Part shown: positions 44,645 to 53,636 of the stretch, piece by piece
Layout of the letters: each line of letters opens with the position of its first letter
Numbering within the stretch: the stretch's first letter is position 1
Assembly: GCA_004362315.1 (NCBI GenBank)
Contig: SNWL01000004.1
Location: 248,001 to 312,000 of the forward strand
DNA length: 64,000 bases
Origin: Mycobacterium sp. BK086
GTDB taxonomy: Bacteria; Actinomycetota; Actinomycetes; Mycobacteriales; Mycobacteriaceae
Direction of reading: 5' to 3'
The notes under the pieces: generated by a model
Database searches by the model: none
The model's input: only the letters and a program-made list of their open reading frames with translations
What the model was told of the DNA's origin: nothing
Translations under genes and position numbers: made by a program

Positions 44645-45145
44645 TCACCACCCCATCGAGCCGGGGATGCCTTTGAACGGGCCCGTGACTGCGCTCGTGA
44701 TCCAGCCGCCGTAAAACCCGCCGGGCTGGGGTACGACCGTCTCGCCGTCGACGGTGCACCGATCCACCAAGCCGGCCATCACCGCGATGGCGCCCGTGAT
44801 CTCGGCGAATGCGGGTGTCGGCCGGGGGTAGGTCCACGCCGCCCCGACCGCCACCACGTCGCCGGCGACCAGGTCGTAGTAGCGCGCCTGCCCTTTCCAT
44901 TCACACATCGACGCTCCCGGCGCACCGCGCAACGCACCGGCCTCGAACGCCGTGCGAGGCAGGTAATACGTCGGCGGATGGCTGGTCTCCAGCACTCGCC
45001 AGCTCCGTGTGGTCGACGCGATGACCCGGCCGCCGAGTTCGACGGTGATCGTGCCGGCGAAGGACTCCAGGCGTGGCGGACGCGGGTAATCCCACACCGA
45101 CTCCTGGCCGGGACCGGGTTTCTCGGGTGTAGGCCACTGATCCAT
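44645..45145 (-). CDS. DUF427-family protein
   Basis: A 166-residue DUF427 protein with WDYPRPPRLE, the RVLETSHPPTYYLP segment and CEWKGQARYYDL, the conserved core of this small beta-fold family. The function is not established. Its stop is four bases from the GlnR box of the downstream amt gene; it may be cotranscribed with amt or separate. Confidence 0.88.
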   Translation of the reverse strand: MDQWPTPEKPGPGQESVWDYPRPPRLESFAGTITVELGGRVIASTTRSWRVLETSHPPTYYLPRTAFEAGALRGAPGASMCEWKGQARYYDLVAGDVVAVGAAWTYPRPTPAFAEITGAIAVMAGLVDRCTVDGETVVPQPGGFYGGWITSAVTGPFKGIPGSMGW

Positions 45146-45266
45146 ATCTCGACGATACGAACGCCGACGACATCACGAACCCTGAGTGACGCCACCGCGA
45201 CGCTTGGGTACGCTCTGCTGAGCGACTGCTTAGCCCGGCATGTCGATGATGCATTGGAGCTCACGT

Positions 45267-47585
45267 ATGGCCGCACCCGTCACCCGCTACGCAGGAACCC
45301 GTGTCCCTCGGGTCGAGGACACCCGCCTGCTCACCGGGCACGGCACCTACGTCGACGACATCGTCCGGCCGGGCATGCTGCACGCCTGCTTCGTGCGCAG
45401 CCCGTTCGCGCACGCCCGGATCAACAGCATCGACGTCTCGGCCGCTCTGGCGCTGCCCGGTGTGCACGCGGTGCTCACCGCCGCCGACCTGAATCCCGAC
45501 GTGAAAGAGGCCTGGCACGCGGTGGCCGGCAAGGACGTCCCCGACACGCCTCGGCCCCCGTTGGCCGAGAACGAGGTGAAGTTCGTCGGCGACCCCGTCG
45601 CCATCGTCATCGCCGAAAACCGCTACGTCGCCGAGGATGCCATCGAGCTGATCGACGTCGACTACGACCCGCTGCCGGCGATCGCCGATTTCACCAAGGC
45701 GGTGAACGCCGATGCGGTGGTCCACGAGGCTTACCCGGACAACGTCGCCGGCGGGCTTGCCGGGGCACCGCCCGACGAAGAGGCCTTCGCCGCGGCGGCC
45801 TACGTCGCCGACGAGCAGATCTATCAGCAGACCCACGTGCCGGTGCCCATCGAAACCCGCGGCCTTGTCGTCGAATGGGTCGCCGCCACACAGGAACTCA
45901 CGCTCTGGGCCTCGACCCAGACCCCGCACGAGCTACGGGCGTTCGCCGCGCGGCTACTCGGCATCCCGGCGCAGGGAGTCCGGGTCATCACCCGCGACAC
46001 CGGCGGCGGCTTCGGCCAGAAGGTCGTCCCGATGCGCGAGGACATGTGCATCATGCTGGCCGCCCGGAAGGTGCCCGCGCCGCTCAAGTGGATCGAGGAT
46101 CGCCGCGAGAACCTGATGTCGGCCGGGCAGGCACGCCACGTCGACGGCCGCGCGCGGATGGCGTTCGACGCCGACGGTGCCATCACGGCTGTCGCCATCG
46201 ACTTCTTGCAGGACATCGGGGCCTACCCCACGCCCTATCCGGTGCTGACGACGGCGGCCATCGGGATGTTCTTCCCCGGCCCGTACCGGGTGCCCAAGTC
46301 GAGCTTCAACTACAAGACCGTGTTCACGAACACCAGCGGCCTGGCCGCCTACCGCGGGCCGTGGCAGTACGAAACCCTCACGCGGGAAATACTTCTCGAC
46401 ATCGCGGCCCGCAAAATGGGCATCGACCCGGTCGAGCTGCGCCGCAAGAACCTGCTGCGCCGCGACGAGATGCCGTACTTCAACCCCAACGGCATGCCGT
46501 ATGACCACGTCGCCCCGATGGAGACCTTCGAGCAGGCGGTCAAAATCCTGGACCACGAAGGATTCCGCAAGGAGCAGGCCGAGGCGCTGGCCCAGGGCCG
46601 CTACCTCGGTCTCGGCTTCTCGGCCTATATCGAGCCGACCGGTGCCGCGACCGGACACCTGGCCACCGAGGGCTGCACCATTCGCATGGAGCCCACCGGC
46701 AAGATCAACGTCTACGTCAACGGCGGATCGAGCGGCAACAGCATCGAGACCACCGTCGTGCAGCTCACCGCCGACGCACTCGGCGCCGACATCAACGACG
46801 TGTCGACGATCCAGGGCGACACCGCGGTCACCCCGTACGGAGCCGGCACGCAGGGCAGTCGCAGCGGCCCGATGACGGCCGGGGCGGTCAACGAGGCGGG
46901 CACGATCCTGCGCAACCAGCTGGTGGCGATGGCGGCCCACCAGCTCGGCGTCGAGGCAGACGACATCGAGCTGGCCAACTCGAAAGCCACTTCGCGCGAA
47001 GACCCTTCCAAGAGCGTCACTTTCGCCGATCTGGCCTACCGCTCCTACTACGAACCTCAGCAGCTGGCCCCGGGCATGGCCGCCACGCTGGAAGCCACCG
47101 CCCGCTTCACCTCGCAGACGATGATCCACTGGGCCAACGCCACTCACGCCTGCACCTGCGAGGTGGACGTCACCACCGGCCGGGTCACGCTGACCCGCTA
47201 CATCGTCAGCGAGGATGTCGGCCCGATGATCAACCCGAACATCGTGGAGGGGCAGATCGCGGGCGGGACCGTGCAGGGCATTGGCGGCGCGCTGCTGGAG
47301 AACCTGGTCTACGACGACGACGGAAACCCGTTGTCCACCACGTTCGTCGACTATCTCCTGCCGACCGCTACCGAGGTGCCGCCCATCGAGTACGGGCACG
47401 TCGAGGTGCCGAGCCCCGGCGTCGGCGGCTACAAGGGTTGCGGCGAGGGCGGGGCCATCGGCTCCACCCCGGCGGTGATCAATGCGATCAACGACGCCCT
47501 TGCCCCGCTCGGGGTGACGGTCACCAAGCTACCCGCGACCCCGTCGCAGATCGTGGCGCTGATCGAGGCGGCCGCAGGCGACTAA
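45267..47585 (+). CDS. Molybdenum hydroxylase large subunit (xanthine dehydrogenase/CoxL family)
   Basis: About 772 residues. Moco-domain motifs include TGGGFGQKV and ITRDTGGGF, GSSGNSIETT, and the catalytic Glu in GCGEGGAIGSTPAV. The active-site loop reads AYRGPWQYE, not the AYRCSFR of true CO dehydrogenase, so this is a form II or other hydroxylase of unknown substrate. ATG 45267 has GGAG seven bases upstream; ATG 45240 is in frame but lacks a site. It converges on its small and medium subunits, overlapping the small-subunit stop by four bases. Confidence 0.9.
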   Translation: MAAPVTRYAGTRVPRVEDTRLLTGHGTYVDDIVRPGMLHACFVRSPFAHARINSIDVSAALALPGVHAVLTAADLNPDVKEAWHAVAGKDVPDTPRPPLAENEVKFVGDPVAIVIAENRYVAEDAIELIDVDYDPLPAIADFTKAVNADAVVHEAYPDNVAGGLAGAPPDEEAFAAAAYVADEQIYQQTHVPVPIETRGLVVEWVAATQELTLWASTQTPHELRAFAARLLGIPAQGVRVITRDTGGGFGQKVVPMREDMCIMLAARKVPAPLKWIEDRRENLMSAGQARHVDGRARMAFDADGAITAVAIDFLQDIGAYPTPYPVLTTAAIGMFFPGPYRVPKSSFNYKTVFTNTSGLAAYRGPWQYETLTREILLDIAARKMGIDPVELRRKNLLRRDEMPYFNPNGMPYDHVAPMETFEQAVKILDHEGFRKEQAEALAQGRYLGLGFSAYIEPTGAATGHLATEGCTIRMEPTGKINVYVNGGSSGNSIETTVVQLTADALGADINDVSTIQGDTAVTPYGAGTQGSRSGPMTAGAVNEAGTILRNQLVAMAAHQLGVEADDIELANSKATSREDPSKSVTFADLAYRSYYEPQQLAPGMAATLEATARFTSQTMIHWANATHACTCEVDVTTGRVTLTRYIVSEDVGPMINPNIVEGQIAGGTVQGIGGALLENLVYDDDGNPLSTTFVDYLLPTATEVPPIEYGHVEVPSPGVGGYKGCGEGGAIGSTPAVINAINDALAPLGVTVTKLPATPSQIVALIEAAAGD

Positions 47586-48064
47586 GCCTGCGCCGCACCG
47601 CTTTCGGCGGCCTGGTGCACCGCGTTGATGATGCCCTGATAGCCGGTGCAGCGGCAGAAGTTGCCGGACAGGCCCTCGCGGATCTCCTCGTCGGTGGGAT
47701 GCGGGTTGTCGCGCAGCAGTGCCGTGATCGACATGACGAAACCCGGTGTGCAGAAACCACATTGAAGGCCGTGGCAGTCCCGCAGTGCGGCCTGCACCGG
47801 CGACAGCTCGCCGTCGGAGGATGCGACACCCTCGACGGTCGAGACCTCGGAGCCCTCGGCCTGCACGGCGAACACCAGGCAGGACCGCACCGCCGCACCG
47901 TCGAGCAGAACCGTGCAGGCACCGCACGAGCCGTGCTCGCAGCCCAGGTGGGTACCGGTCAGCCCGCACCGCTCGCGCAGGAAATCGGCCAGCGTCAGCC
48001 GCGGCTCGACGGTCGACTCAACGGGAATTCCGTTGACCGACAACTGGATCGCGCGCTCATGCAT
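47582..48064 (-). CDS. Molybdenum hydroxylase small [2Fe-2S] subunit (CoxS-like)
   Basis: A 160-residue protein with two [2Fe-2S] clusters: plant-type CEHGSCGAC with a later Cys in RSCLVF, and the helical cluster CGFCTPGF and CRCTGYQGI. It carries electrons from the Moco of the large subunit to the FAD subunit. It overlaps the medium-subunit gene by eight bases and faces the large-subunit gene. Confidence 0.95.
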   Translation of the reverse strand: MHERAIQLSVNGIPVESTVEPRLTLADFLRERCGLTGTHLGCEHGSCGACTVLLDGAAVRSCLVFAVQAEGSEVSTVEGVASSDGELSPVQAALRDCHGLQCGFCTPGFVMSITALLRDNPHPTDEEIREGLSGNFCRCTGYQGIINAVHQAAESGAAQA

Positions 48065-48932
48065 CGAAAGCCTCCTTGACCGCGGCCAACCACGCCTGCG
48101 CGGTCATCGCCGCGCCGACCCGTCGCCGATAGTCGGCCGAACCCTGAAGGTCGGCCGGGATGTCATCGAGTTCGCTCATCGCGAGCTCACCGATCTCCTC
48201 AGCGGTGATATCACCGATCGGACGGCCGACGATCGCCGCCTCGGCAGCCGATGCGCGCCGCGGGGTGGCGCTCAGTGCCAGCAGTCCGATTCCGCTGCGC
48301 CGCACCCGATCGTCGTCGTCGAGTTCGATGGCCACCACAGCGCCGGCGATCGCGAAATCGCCATGGCGGCGGGCGAACTCCTCGACCCCGAACCCGACCC
48401 GGCCCGACCAGATCGGGAACCGCACACCTAACAGGATCTCGTCGGGCTCCATCGCGGTCTCCCAGACCCCCGCGAAGAAGTCCTTGGCCGCGATCTCACG
48501 CCCGCCCGATGTCGACACCGTCTCCATCGTCGCGTCCAACGCCAGTGCGACGGCCGGGAACTCCGCGGCCGGGTCGGCGTGGGCGATGGAGCCGCCGAGG
48601 GTGCCCCGGCTGCGGATCTGGAAGTGGCCGATATGCGGGGCGGCCCTGGTCAGCAGGGGCACGGCCGAGCGCACTTGCTCGTCGGCGCCGACGGTGGCGT
48701 GAGTGGTGCCACCGCCGATCCGCAGCGAATCGTCGCGCACCTCGATGCCCTTCATCTCCTCAAGACGCGAGATGTCGATCAGGTGGTCGAAGAACGCCAG
48801 GCGCATCGACAGCATGGGCACCAGGCTTTGTCCGCCGCCCAGCAGCTTGCCGTCGTCACCGAATTCGGTCAGCATCTGGGCCGCCTCGGCGACGCTGTCT
48901 GGCCGGTGATAGTCGAACGGGGCCGGCTTCAT
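48057..48932 (-). CDS. Molybdenum hydroxylase FAD-binding medium subunit (CoxM-like)
   Basis: A 291-residue FAD protein with KLLGGGQSLVPML and RSRGTLGGSIAHADPAAE, the two flavin-binding loops of CoxM/XdhB proteins, and a C-terminal CO-dehydrogenase FAD domain. It passes electrons from the iron-sulfur subunit to an acceptor. It heads the minus-strand operon, with a palindromic site 21 bases upstream. Confidence 0.94.
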   Translation of the reverse strand: MKPAPFDYHRPDSVAEAAQMLTEFGDDGKLLGGGQSLVPMLSMRLAFFDHLIDISRLEEMKGIEVRDDSLRIGGGTTHATVGADEQVRSAVPLLTRAAPHIGHFQIRSRGTLGGSIAHADPAAEFPAVALALDATMETVSTSGGREIAAKDFFAGVWETAMEPDEILLGVRFPIWSGRVGFGVEEFARRHGDFAIAGAVVAIELDDDDRVRRSGIGLLALSATPRRASAAEAAIVGRPIGDITAEEIGELAMSELDDIPADLQGSADYRRRVGAAMTAQAWLAAVKEAFDA

Positions 48933-48953
48933 CGGCGGCCGTCGCAGCGCATC

Positions 48954-48975
48954 ATGCTAAGCACGTGCACAGCAT
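48954..48975. promoter_or_regulatory. 22-bp imperfect palindrome over the CoxM promoter
   Basis: ATGCT-AA-GCACGTGC-AC-AGCAT: a perfect 8-bp GCACGTGC core and matching outer ATGCT/AGCAT arms. It overlaps a minus-strand TATGCT -10 candidate (48971-48976), so it looks like a repressor operator for the small- and medium-subunit genes. Confidence 0.55.
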
Positions 48976-49116
48976 AGCGGGCGGCGGTCCACGGCGTCGC
49001 AAAGCCTTGATCTGCACAGACGATGACCTGTGCTCCCGTGGGGTATGCGGGGCATCGGCCCAGGATGACCTGGCCTAGCTGGGGCCTCGCCAGCATTTGC
49101 CCGCATACTGTCGATC

Positions 49117-50685
49117 ATGGATCCGTCGCCGCCCCCGCGAGCGGCCGCTGCGGGCAACCGCCACGGCCGCCACCGCGAGCGGCGCGGAACCGGCCGGCGC
49201 GCCTGGAAGGCCCTTACCCGATCCGTTGTCGGGCTGGCCTCTGTGGTTGTGCTGATGCTCACCGGTCTGGCCTACTCACAAGCGCACGGATTGCTCAGCG
49301 GAATCACCGTGTCCCAGGCGCTGGGCTCGGACGAACCGCGTTCCAGCGGCGGCGCGATGAACATCCTGCTGATCGGGCTGGACTCCCGCAAAGACCAGGA
49401 GGGCAACGAGCTGCCCGACGAGGTCCTGGACAAGCTGCACGCCGGTGATTCCGAAGCCGGCGGTTACAACACCAACACCCTGATCCTGGTGCACATCAGC
49501 GCCGACGACCACGTCGTCGCGTTCTCGATACCGCGCGACGACTACGTCGCCGTCAGCGGCATCAAGGGATACAGCCACATCAAGATCAAGGAGGCCTACG
49601 GGCTGACCAAGTTCCAGACCGAGCAGAAGCTCGTCGATGAAGGCATCGGCGACCGCGCCGAGCTGGAGCGAGCCGGCCGGGAAGCCGGGCGCAAGGCGAC
49701 CATCCGGGCGGTGCGCAATCTGACGGGCCAGCCCATCGACTACTTCGCAGAGGTCAACCTCGCCAGCTTCTATCACCTGGCGGACAGCCTCGGCGGCGTC
49801 GACGTCTGCCTCAACCACGCCGTCCACGACGACTACTCGGGTGCCAACTTCCCGGCCGGGCCTCAACGGCTGAACGCCGAACAGGCGCTGGCATTCGTGC
49901 GACAGCGGCACGGGCTGGAAAACGGCGACCTCGACCGCACCCATCGCCAGCAGGCGTTCCTGCTGTCGGTTTCGCGCGAGCTGCAGCAATCGGGTTCGTT
50001 CACCGATCTGGACAAGTTCAAGCGCCTGATGGACGTGGCCCGCCAGGACATCGTGTTATCGCAGGGCTGGGGCGAGGATCAGTTCCGCAGAATGGCCGCG
50101 CTGGCCGGCGGCAATGTGGAGTTCCGCACGCTGCCGGTGGTGCGCTACGACAACATCAACGGCCAGGACGTCAACATCGTCGATCCGTCCAAGATCCGCG
50201 CCGAGATCGCCAGGGCCATCGGCGGCGACTCCGCGACGGCCACCACTACCGCTGCCCCCCAACCGATTCCACCGCCCAACCCGCAAACCGTGATCAGCAT
50301 CGTCAACGCCAGCGACACCTCGGGTCTTGCGTCGCAGGCGGCCTCGCTGCTGGGTAAGCACGACTTCACCGTCGACGAAGTGCGTGACCGCGAGTCGGGC
50401 GAGCCGATCGACACCGTGATCACCTACGGCCCCGGCGGACAGACCGACGCGCAGTCGGTTGCCACCCTGCTCGGCGTCGAGAACGCGCCGCAGGCCACCA
50501 GCGCGCTGGCCGCCGACCATGTGCGCGTCGTCCTCGGCCAGGGCTATGACGTTCCGACCGAGCAGCCCGAGACCCAGGACGTCTCCGTGACGTCGACAAC
50601 CAAGAAGTGGTCGGAAATGACAATCACCCCAACCCCGGACCAAGGCGCCCCGATCGACGGCGGCAAGGTCCCTTGCGTCAACTAG
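49117..50685 (+). CDS. cpsA: LCP-family cell-wall ligase CpsA
   Basis: A 522-residue LytR-CpsA-Psr protein: basic cytoplasmic head, TM helix at about 35-55, LCP domain (about 78-280) with NILLIGLDSR, FSIPRDDYV and the AFVRQRH arginine motif, then a Thr/Pro linker and a LytR_C domain (about 388-470) with ISIVNASDTSGLA. LCP enzymes attach polyprenyl-linked glycans such as arabinogalactan to peptidoglycan. CpsA identity rests on gene order with an SDR next to it (Rv3484-Rv3485c) and similar length. Confidence 0.9.
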   Translation: MDPSPPPRAAAAGNRHGRHRERRGTGRRAWKALTRSVVGLASVVVLMLTGLAYSQAHGLLSGITVSQALGSDEPRSSGGAMNILLIGLDSRKDQEGNELPDEVLDKLHAGDSEAGGYNTNTLILVHISADDHVVAFSIPRDDYVAVSGIKGYSHIKIKEAYGLTKFQTEQKLVDEGIGDRAELERAGREAGRKATIRAVRNLTGQPIDYFAEVNLASFYHLADSLGGVDVCLNHAVHDDYSGANFPAGPQRLNAEQALAFVRQRHGLENGDLDRTHRQQAFLLSVSRELQQSGSFTDLDKFKRLMDVARQDIVLSQGWGEDQFRRMAALAGGNVEFRTLPVVRYDNINGQDVNIVDPSKIRAEIARAIGGDSATATTTAAPQPIPPPNPQTVISIVNASDTSGLASQAASLLGKHDFTVDEVRDRESGEPIDTVITYGPGGQTDAQSVATLLGVENAPQATSALAADHVRVVLGQGYDVPTEQPETQDVSVTSTTKKWSEMTITPTPDQGAPIDGGKVPCVN

Positions 50686-50695
50686 CGTGGCAGTC

Positions 50696-51571
50696 ATGCG
50701 CGTAGGAGTCATCGGACTGGGCAATATGGGCGCGGGCATCGCCGCGAACCTGATCAAGGCCGGACACGATGTGACCGTCTACAACCGGTCCCGGCCGAAA
50801 GTGGATGCGCTGGTCGCGCAGGGCGCCCGTCCTGCCGAGAGCGTCGCCGACGCATGCGGGGGCGATGTGGTGCTGACGATGCTCGCCAACGACGACGCCG
50901 TGGCCGGGGTGGCGTTCGGTGACGACGGCATCATCGCGTCGGCTGCGCCAGAGACCGTGCACATCTCGTCCAGCACGATCAGCGTTGCGTTGTCCAAACG
51001 GCTGACCGAGGCGCACGCCGCCGCAGGTAACGCATTCGTCGCGGCCCCGGTCTTCGGCAGGCCGGAAGCCGCCGCGGCGGCGGCGTTGTTCGTCGTGGCC
51101 GCGGGGCCCGCACAGACCGTGGACTCGCTGACGCCGGTCTTCGACGCGATCGGCCGGCGGACCTTCGTGGTGGCCGAGGAGCCGTCGGCGGCCAACCTGG
51201 TCAAGCTCAGCGGCAACTTCCTCATCGCCTCGGCGATCGAATCCTTGGGCGAGGCAATGGCATTGGCGGTAAAGGGCGGCGTGGACCGGCATCAGTACCT
51301 GGACATCCTGACCTCGACACTGTTCTCGGCCCCGGTGTACAAGACCTACGGCGGCCTGATCGCCGACGAGCGGTTCGAGCCGGCCGGCTTCGCAGCGCCG
51401 TTGGGCCACAAAGACATTGGGCTGGTGCTGTCGGCCGCCGAGGAACTGCGGGTGCCGTTGCCGATTGCCAGCCTGCTGCGCGACCGGTTCCTGCGCCTGC
51501 TCGCCGAGGGCGGCGAGCAGCTGGATTGGTCGGCGATCAGCAAGCTCGCCGCCGCTGACGCGGGGGCTTAG
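50696..51571 (+). CDS. NAD(P)-dependent beta-hydroxyacid dehydrogenase-family enzyme
   Basis: A 291-residue dehydrogenase: MRVGVIGLGNMGAGIA Rossmann motif, APVFGRPEAAA substrate loop (Gly-rich as in the family) and NLVKLSGNFLI with catalytic Lys. ATG 50696 gives the family N-terminus; GTG 50687 is also in frame. It begins 10 bases after cpsA and converges on the SDR with overlapping stops. It resembles glyoxylate-reductase or HIBDH-like proteins; the substrate is unknown. Confidence 0.88.
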   Translation: MRVGVIGLGNMGAGIAANLIKAGHDVTVYNRSRPKVDALVAQGARPAESVADACGGDVVLTMLANDDAVAGVAFGDDGIIASAAPETVHISSSTISVALSKRLTEAHAAAGNAFVAAPVFGRPEAAAAAALFVVAAGPAQTVDSLTPVFDAIGRRTFVVAEEPSAANLVKLSGNFLIASAIESLGEAMALAVKGGVDRHQYLDILTSTLFSAPVYKTYGGLIADERFEPAGFAAPLGHKDIGLVLSAAEELRVPLPIASLLRDRFLRLLAEGGEQLDWSAISKLAAADAGA

Positions 51572-52398
51572 ACCACGCCGCGGAGGCCGTCAGCGCCGAA
51601 GGCCGGTTCCAGCATCGCCGAGTAGTCCGGTCCCCGGCGCAGGTTCTGTCCGCCATCGACGCCGATGACCTGTCCGGTGATCCACGCGGCGGCGTCGCTG
51701 AGCAGGAACAGCGTCGCGTTCGCGATGTCCTCGACCTCGCCGGGACGCGGCAGCGGTGTGCACTCGGCGTAGTCTCCGCTGATCTCGGGTGAATCGAGCA
51801 CCATCTGCACGAGCTCGGTCTTGATCAGTCCGGGCCGGATGCCGTTGACCCGCACCCACGACGCCCCGAGTTCGTCGGCGGCCAGCTTGATGAGGTGATC
51901 CAGTCCCGACTTGGTGACGCCGTACGGCCCGAACCAGCGGTGGGTGTTGCTCGACGCGATCGACGAGATGCCGACGAAGGAACCGCCGCCGCCGCGCACC
52001 ATCTGGCGCGCCGCGTGCTTGAGCACGTACATCGAGCCGTTGATATTGAGATCGACGGTGGCGCGCCAGGCTTCGGAGTCCATCTGGGTGATCGGGCCGA
52101 TGGTCTGCGATCCGCCGGCGCAGTGCACCGCACCGTGCAACCGCCCGTTCCAGGCCGTGGCGGCGTCGACGACCGCGGCGATCTGATCCTCGTTGGTGAC
52201 GTCGGCGGGTTCGTACCTGACGCTGCCCGACGGCGCGGCGGCGTTGATCTCGTCGGCGGTCGCGGCCAACCGGTCGGCGCCGCGGCCGATGATCATGACG
52301 TTGGCGCCGGCTTTGGCCAGGCCCTCCGCGATCCCCTTGCCGATACCGCTGCCACCACCGGTGACCAGGTACGTCCGATCCTCGAACGAGAGCTGCAC
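51568..52398 (-). CDS. SDR-family oxidoreductase, Rv3485c-type, KstR-box controlled
   Basis: A 276-residue SDR: TGGGSGIGKG cofactor loop, HCAGG, GISSIAS with catalytic Ser, and YGVTK. GTG 52398 has GAGGAG at the right distance. A perfect match to the KstR consensus lies 21 bases upstream, making this a likely sterol-responsive gene that may act on a hydroxysteroid or its degradation intermediate. It is single and monocistronic here, convergent with the upstream dehydrogenase. Confidence 0.9.
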   Translation of the reverse strand: MQLSFEDRTYLVTGGGSGIGKGIAEGLAKAGANVMIIGRGADRLAATADEINAAAPSGSVRYEPADVTNEDQIAAVVDAATAWNGRLHGAVHCAGGSQTIGPITQMDSEAWRATVDLNINGSMYVLKHAARQMVRGGGGSFVGISSIASSNTHRWFGPYGVTKSGLDHLIKLAADELGASWVRVNGIRPGLIKTELVQMVLDSPEISGDYAECTPLPRPGEVEDIANATLFLLSDAAAWITGQVIGVDGGQNLRRGPDYSAMLEPAFGADGLRGVV

Positions 52399-52418
52399 GC
52401 CGACTCCTCACGCAAAAC

Positions 52419-52432
52419 TGGAACAAGTTCTA
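52419..52432 (-). promoter_or_regulatory. KstR box, exact consensus
   Basis: TGGAACAAGTTCTA fits TNNAACNNGTTNNA at every fixed position on both strands. It lies 21 bases upstream of the SDR start (52398), in the promoter or start region. Confidence 0.7.
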
Positions 52433-52855
52433 CGTATCGAACCACGGCGCCGCGTGGCGGCATAGCGCCCGTCCCACTGTCCTGCGCCGGCGCCGGCCCT
52501 GTCTGATTGTCGACGGCCGCCAGCGAACATCCGACAGTCCCTAACCGACGTCCATTCACCGCTCTGGGAACGCATCTCGGCATAACGATAATGGGCTATC
52601 CGAAGGGATCGCCGCCGCAATTTCCGTGCCGAATAGAAGCCATCGATATTCCGGCGCGGGCATACCAAATGGTCGGCATCGCCAGTCGTTAGACGTGGTC
52701 AGGCGGGGCCGATACTTTTACGACAAAAATATTGACTCAGGTGTAACGCATCGGTGAGCGCTTTCGATAAATCGCCCGAACAACCACGGGACGGGGAAGG
52801 CAGCCATACACTGCCCTGACACGGCCACTCAGCAAACCTAGTAGAAGGCACGATC
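52433..52855. other. Intergenic region, no gene supported
   Basis: This 423-base stretch is less GC-rich than its neighbours. A 61-codon frame starting at a TTG (52507) has no ribosome site or recognisable motif and is not annotated. A TTGACT element at about 52732 could be a -35 for the downstream exported-protein genes, but no clear -10 at correct spacing was found. Confidence 0.5.
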
Positions 52856-53170
52856 ATGGCTAATCTGAAGAATTCGACGCGGCGCCTGGCCCTGGCCGGC
52901 GGCTTCGCGCTCGCGGTGGCGGCAGCGCCGGCTCTGGCCGTTTTCACCATTCCGTCGACCGGTGTCGTGGCGGCGTGCCCGGCCGGCCAGGTGGTCAATC
53001 CGGCGACCGGGGTGTGCGAAGTGCAGGCCCCCACGGGTCCGCAGGGCGGCCTGCCGCAGGTTCAGGGGATACCTTGCACAGGCGCAAACACCGGTCAGTG
53101 CATAGGATTGCAGCAAGAGCAGCAGGCTCCCGCGCAACAACCCCGCTCCACTGTCTCGACCAGTCCGTAG
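52856..53170 (+). CDS. Small exported four-cysteine protein 1
   Basis: 104 residues. The signal peptide runs to about 28 (ending PALA-VF). The mature chain has Cys-x12-Cys (CPAG to GVC) and Cys-x7-Cys in IPCTGANTGQCIG, then a Gln/Pro tail ending STVSTSP. It is the first of three tandem relatives sharing this layout. The AGAAGG site is seven bases upstream of the ATG. Two disulfides and release to the envelope are likely; the function is unknown. Confidence 0.82.
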   Translation: MANLKNSTRRLALAGGFALAVAAAPALAVFTIPSTGVVAACPAGQVVNPATGVCEVQAPTGPQGGLPQVQGIPCTGANTGQCIGLQQEQQAPAQQPRSTVSTSP

Positions 53171-53222
53171 AAACGGAGGGCCGGCTTCGGAACTCCGTCA
53201 ACTTCTCTAGGAAGTGTGAAGT

Positions 53223-53606
53223 ATGGCGATTTCCTCCTCAGTCGGCCGCCGCATTCTCCTCGCGGGTGGATTCAGCATCGCGATCGCGGCCGCGCCCGCC
53301 GTTGCCTTCGTAGCGTCACCGTCGGGTTCGCCGGCCGGTCCCGCCATCGCGTGCCCGGCAGGCGAGTCCGAGGATCTCTACACCGACCAGTGCATCCCGG
53401 AGATGGTGCCGAACCAGCCGGGCGGCAATTACCCCACGCCGTCGAGTGGTGGCAACACCACCTTCTCGACCCCGGGCGACCCGAACAGCCTGCCCGAGGT
53501 CCAGGGCATTCCCTGCACGGGCGCCAACACTGGCCAGTGCATCGGCCTGCAGGAGAATCAGGTGCCGGCGGTCACGCCGCATTCGAGCATTTCGTCCAGC
53601 CCGTAG
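53223..53606 (+). CDS. Small exported four-cysteine protein 2
   Basis: 127 residues, a clear paralogue of the preceding protein. It has a signal peptide to about 29, Cys-x12-Cys (CPAGESEDLYTDQC), then a longer Pro/Gly/Thr linker, VQGIPCTGANTGQCIGLQ identical to protein 1 over most of this block, and a tail ending SSISSSP. AGGAAG precedes the ATG. It starts 52 bases after the first gene, so they are probably cotranscribed. Confidence 0.82.
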   Translation: MAISSSVGRRILLAGGFSIAIAAAPAVAFVASPSGSPAGPAIACPAGESEDLYTDQCIPEMVPNQPGGNYPTPSSGGNTTFSTPGDPNSLPEVQGIPCTGANTGQCIGLQENQVPAVTPHSSISSSP

Positions 53607-53636
53607 TACGCGGGCGGGCGGATTAGGAGGGCAATG

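Noticed and set aside
45267..47585. Aerobic CO dehydrogenase (form I CoxL)
   Set aside because: The active-site loop AYRCSFR is absent.
52507..52692. 61-codon plus-strand frame in the intergenic region
   Set aside because: TTG start, no ribosome site and no conserved features.
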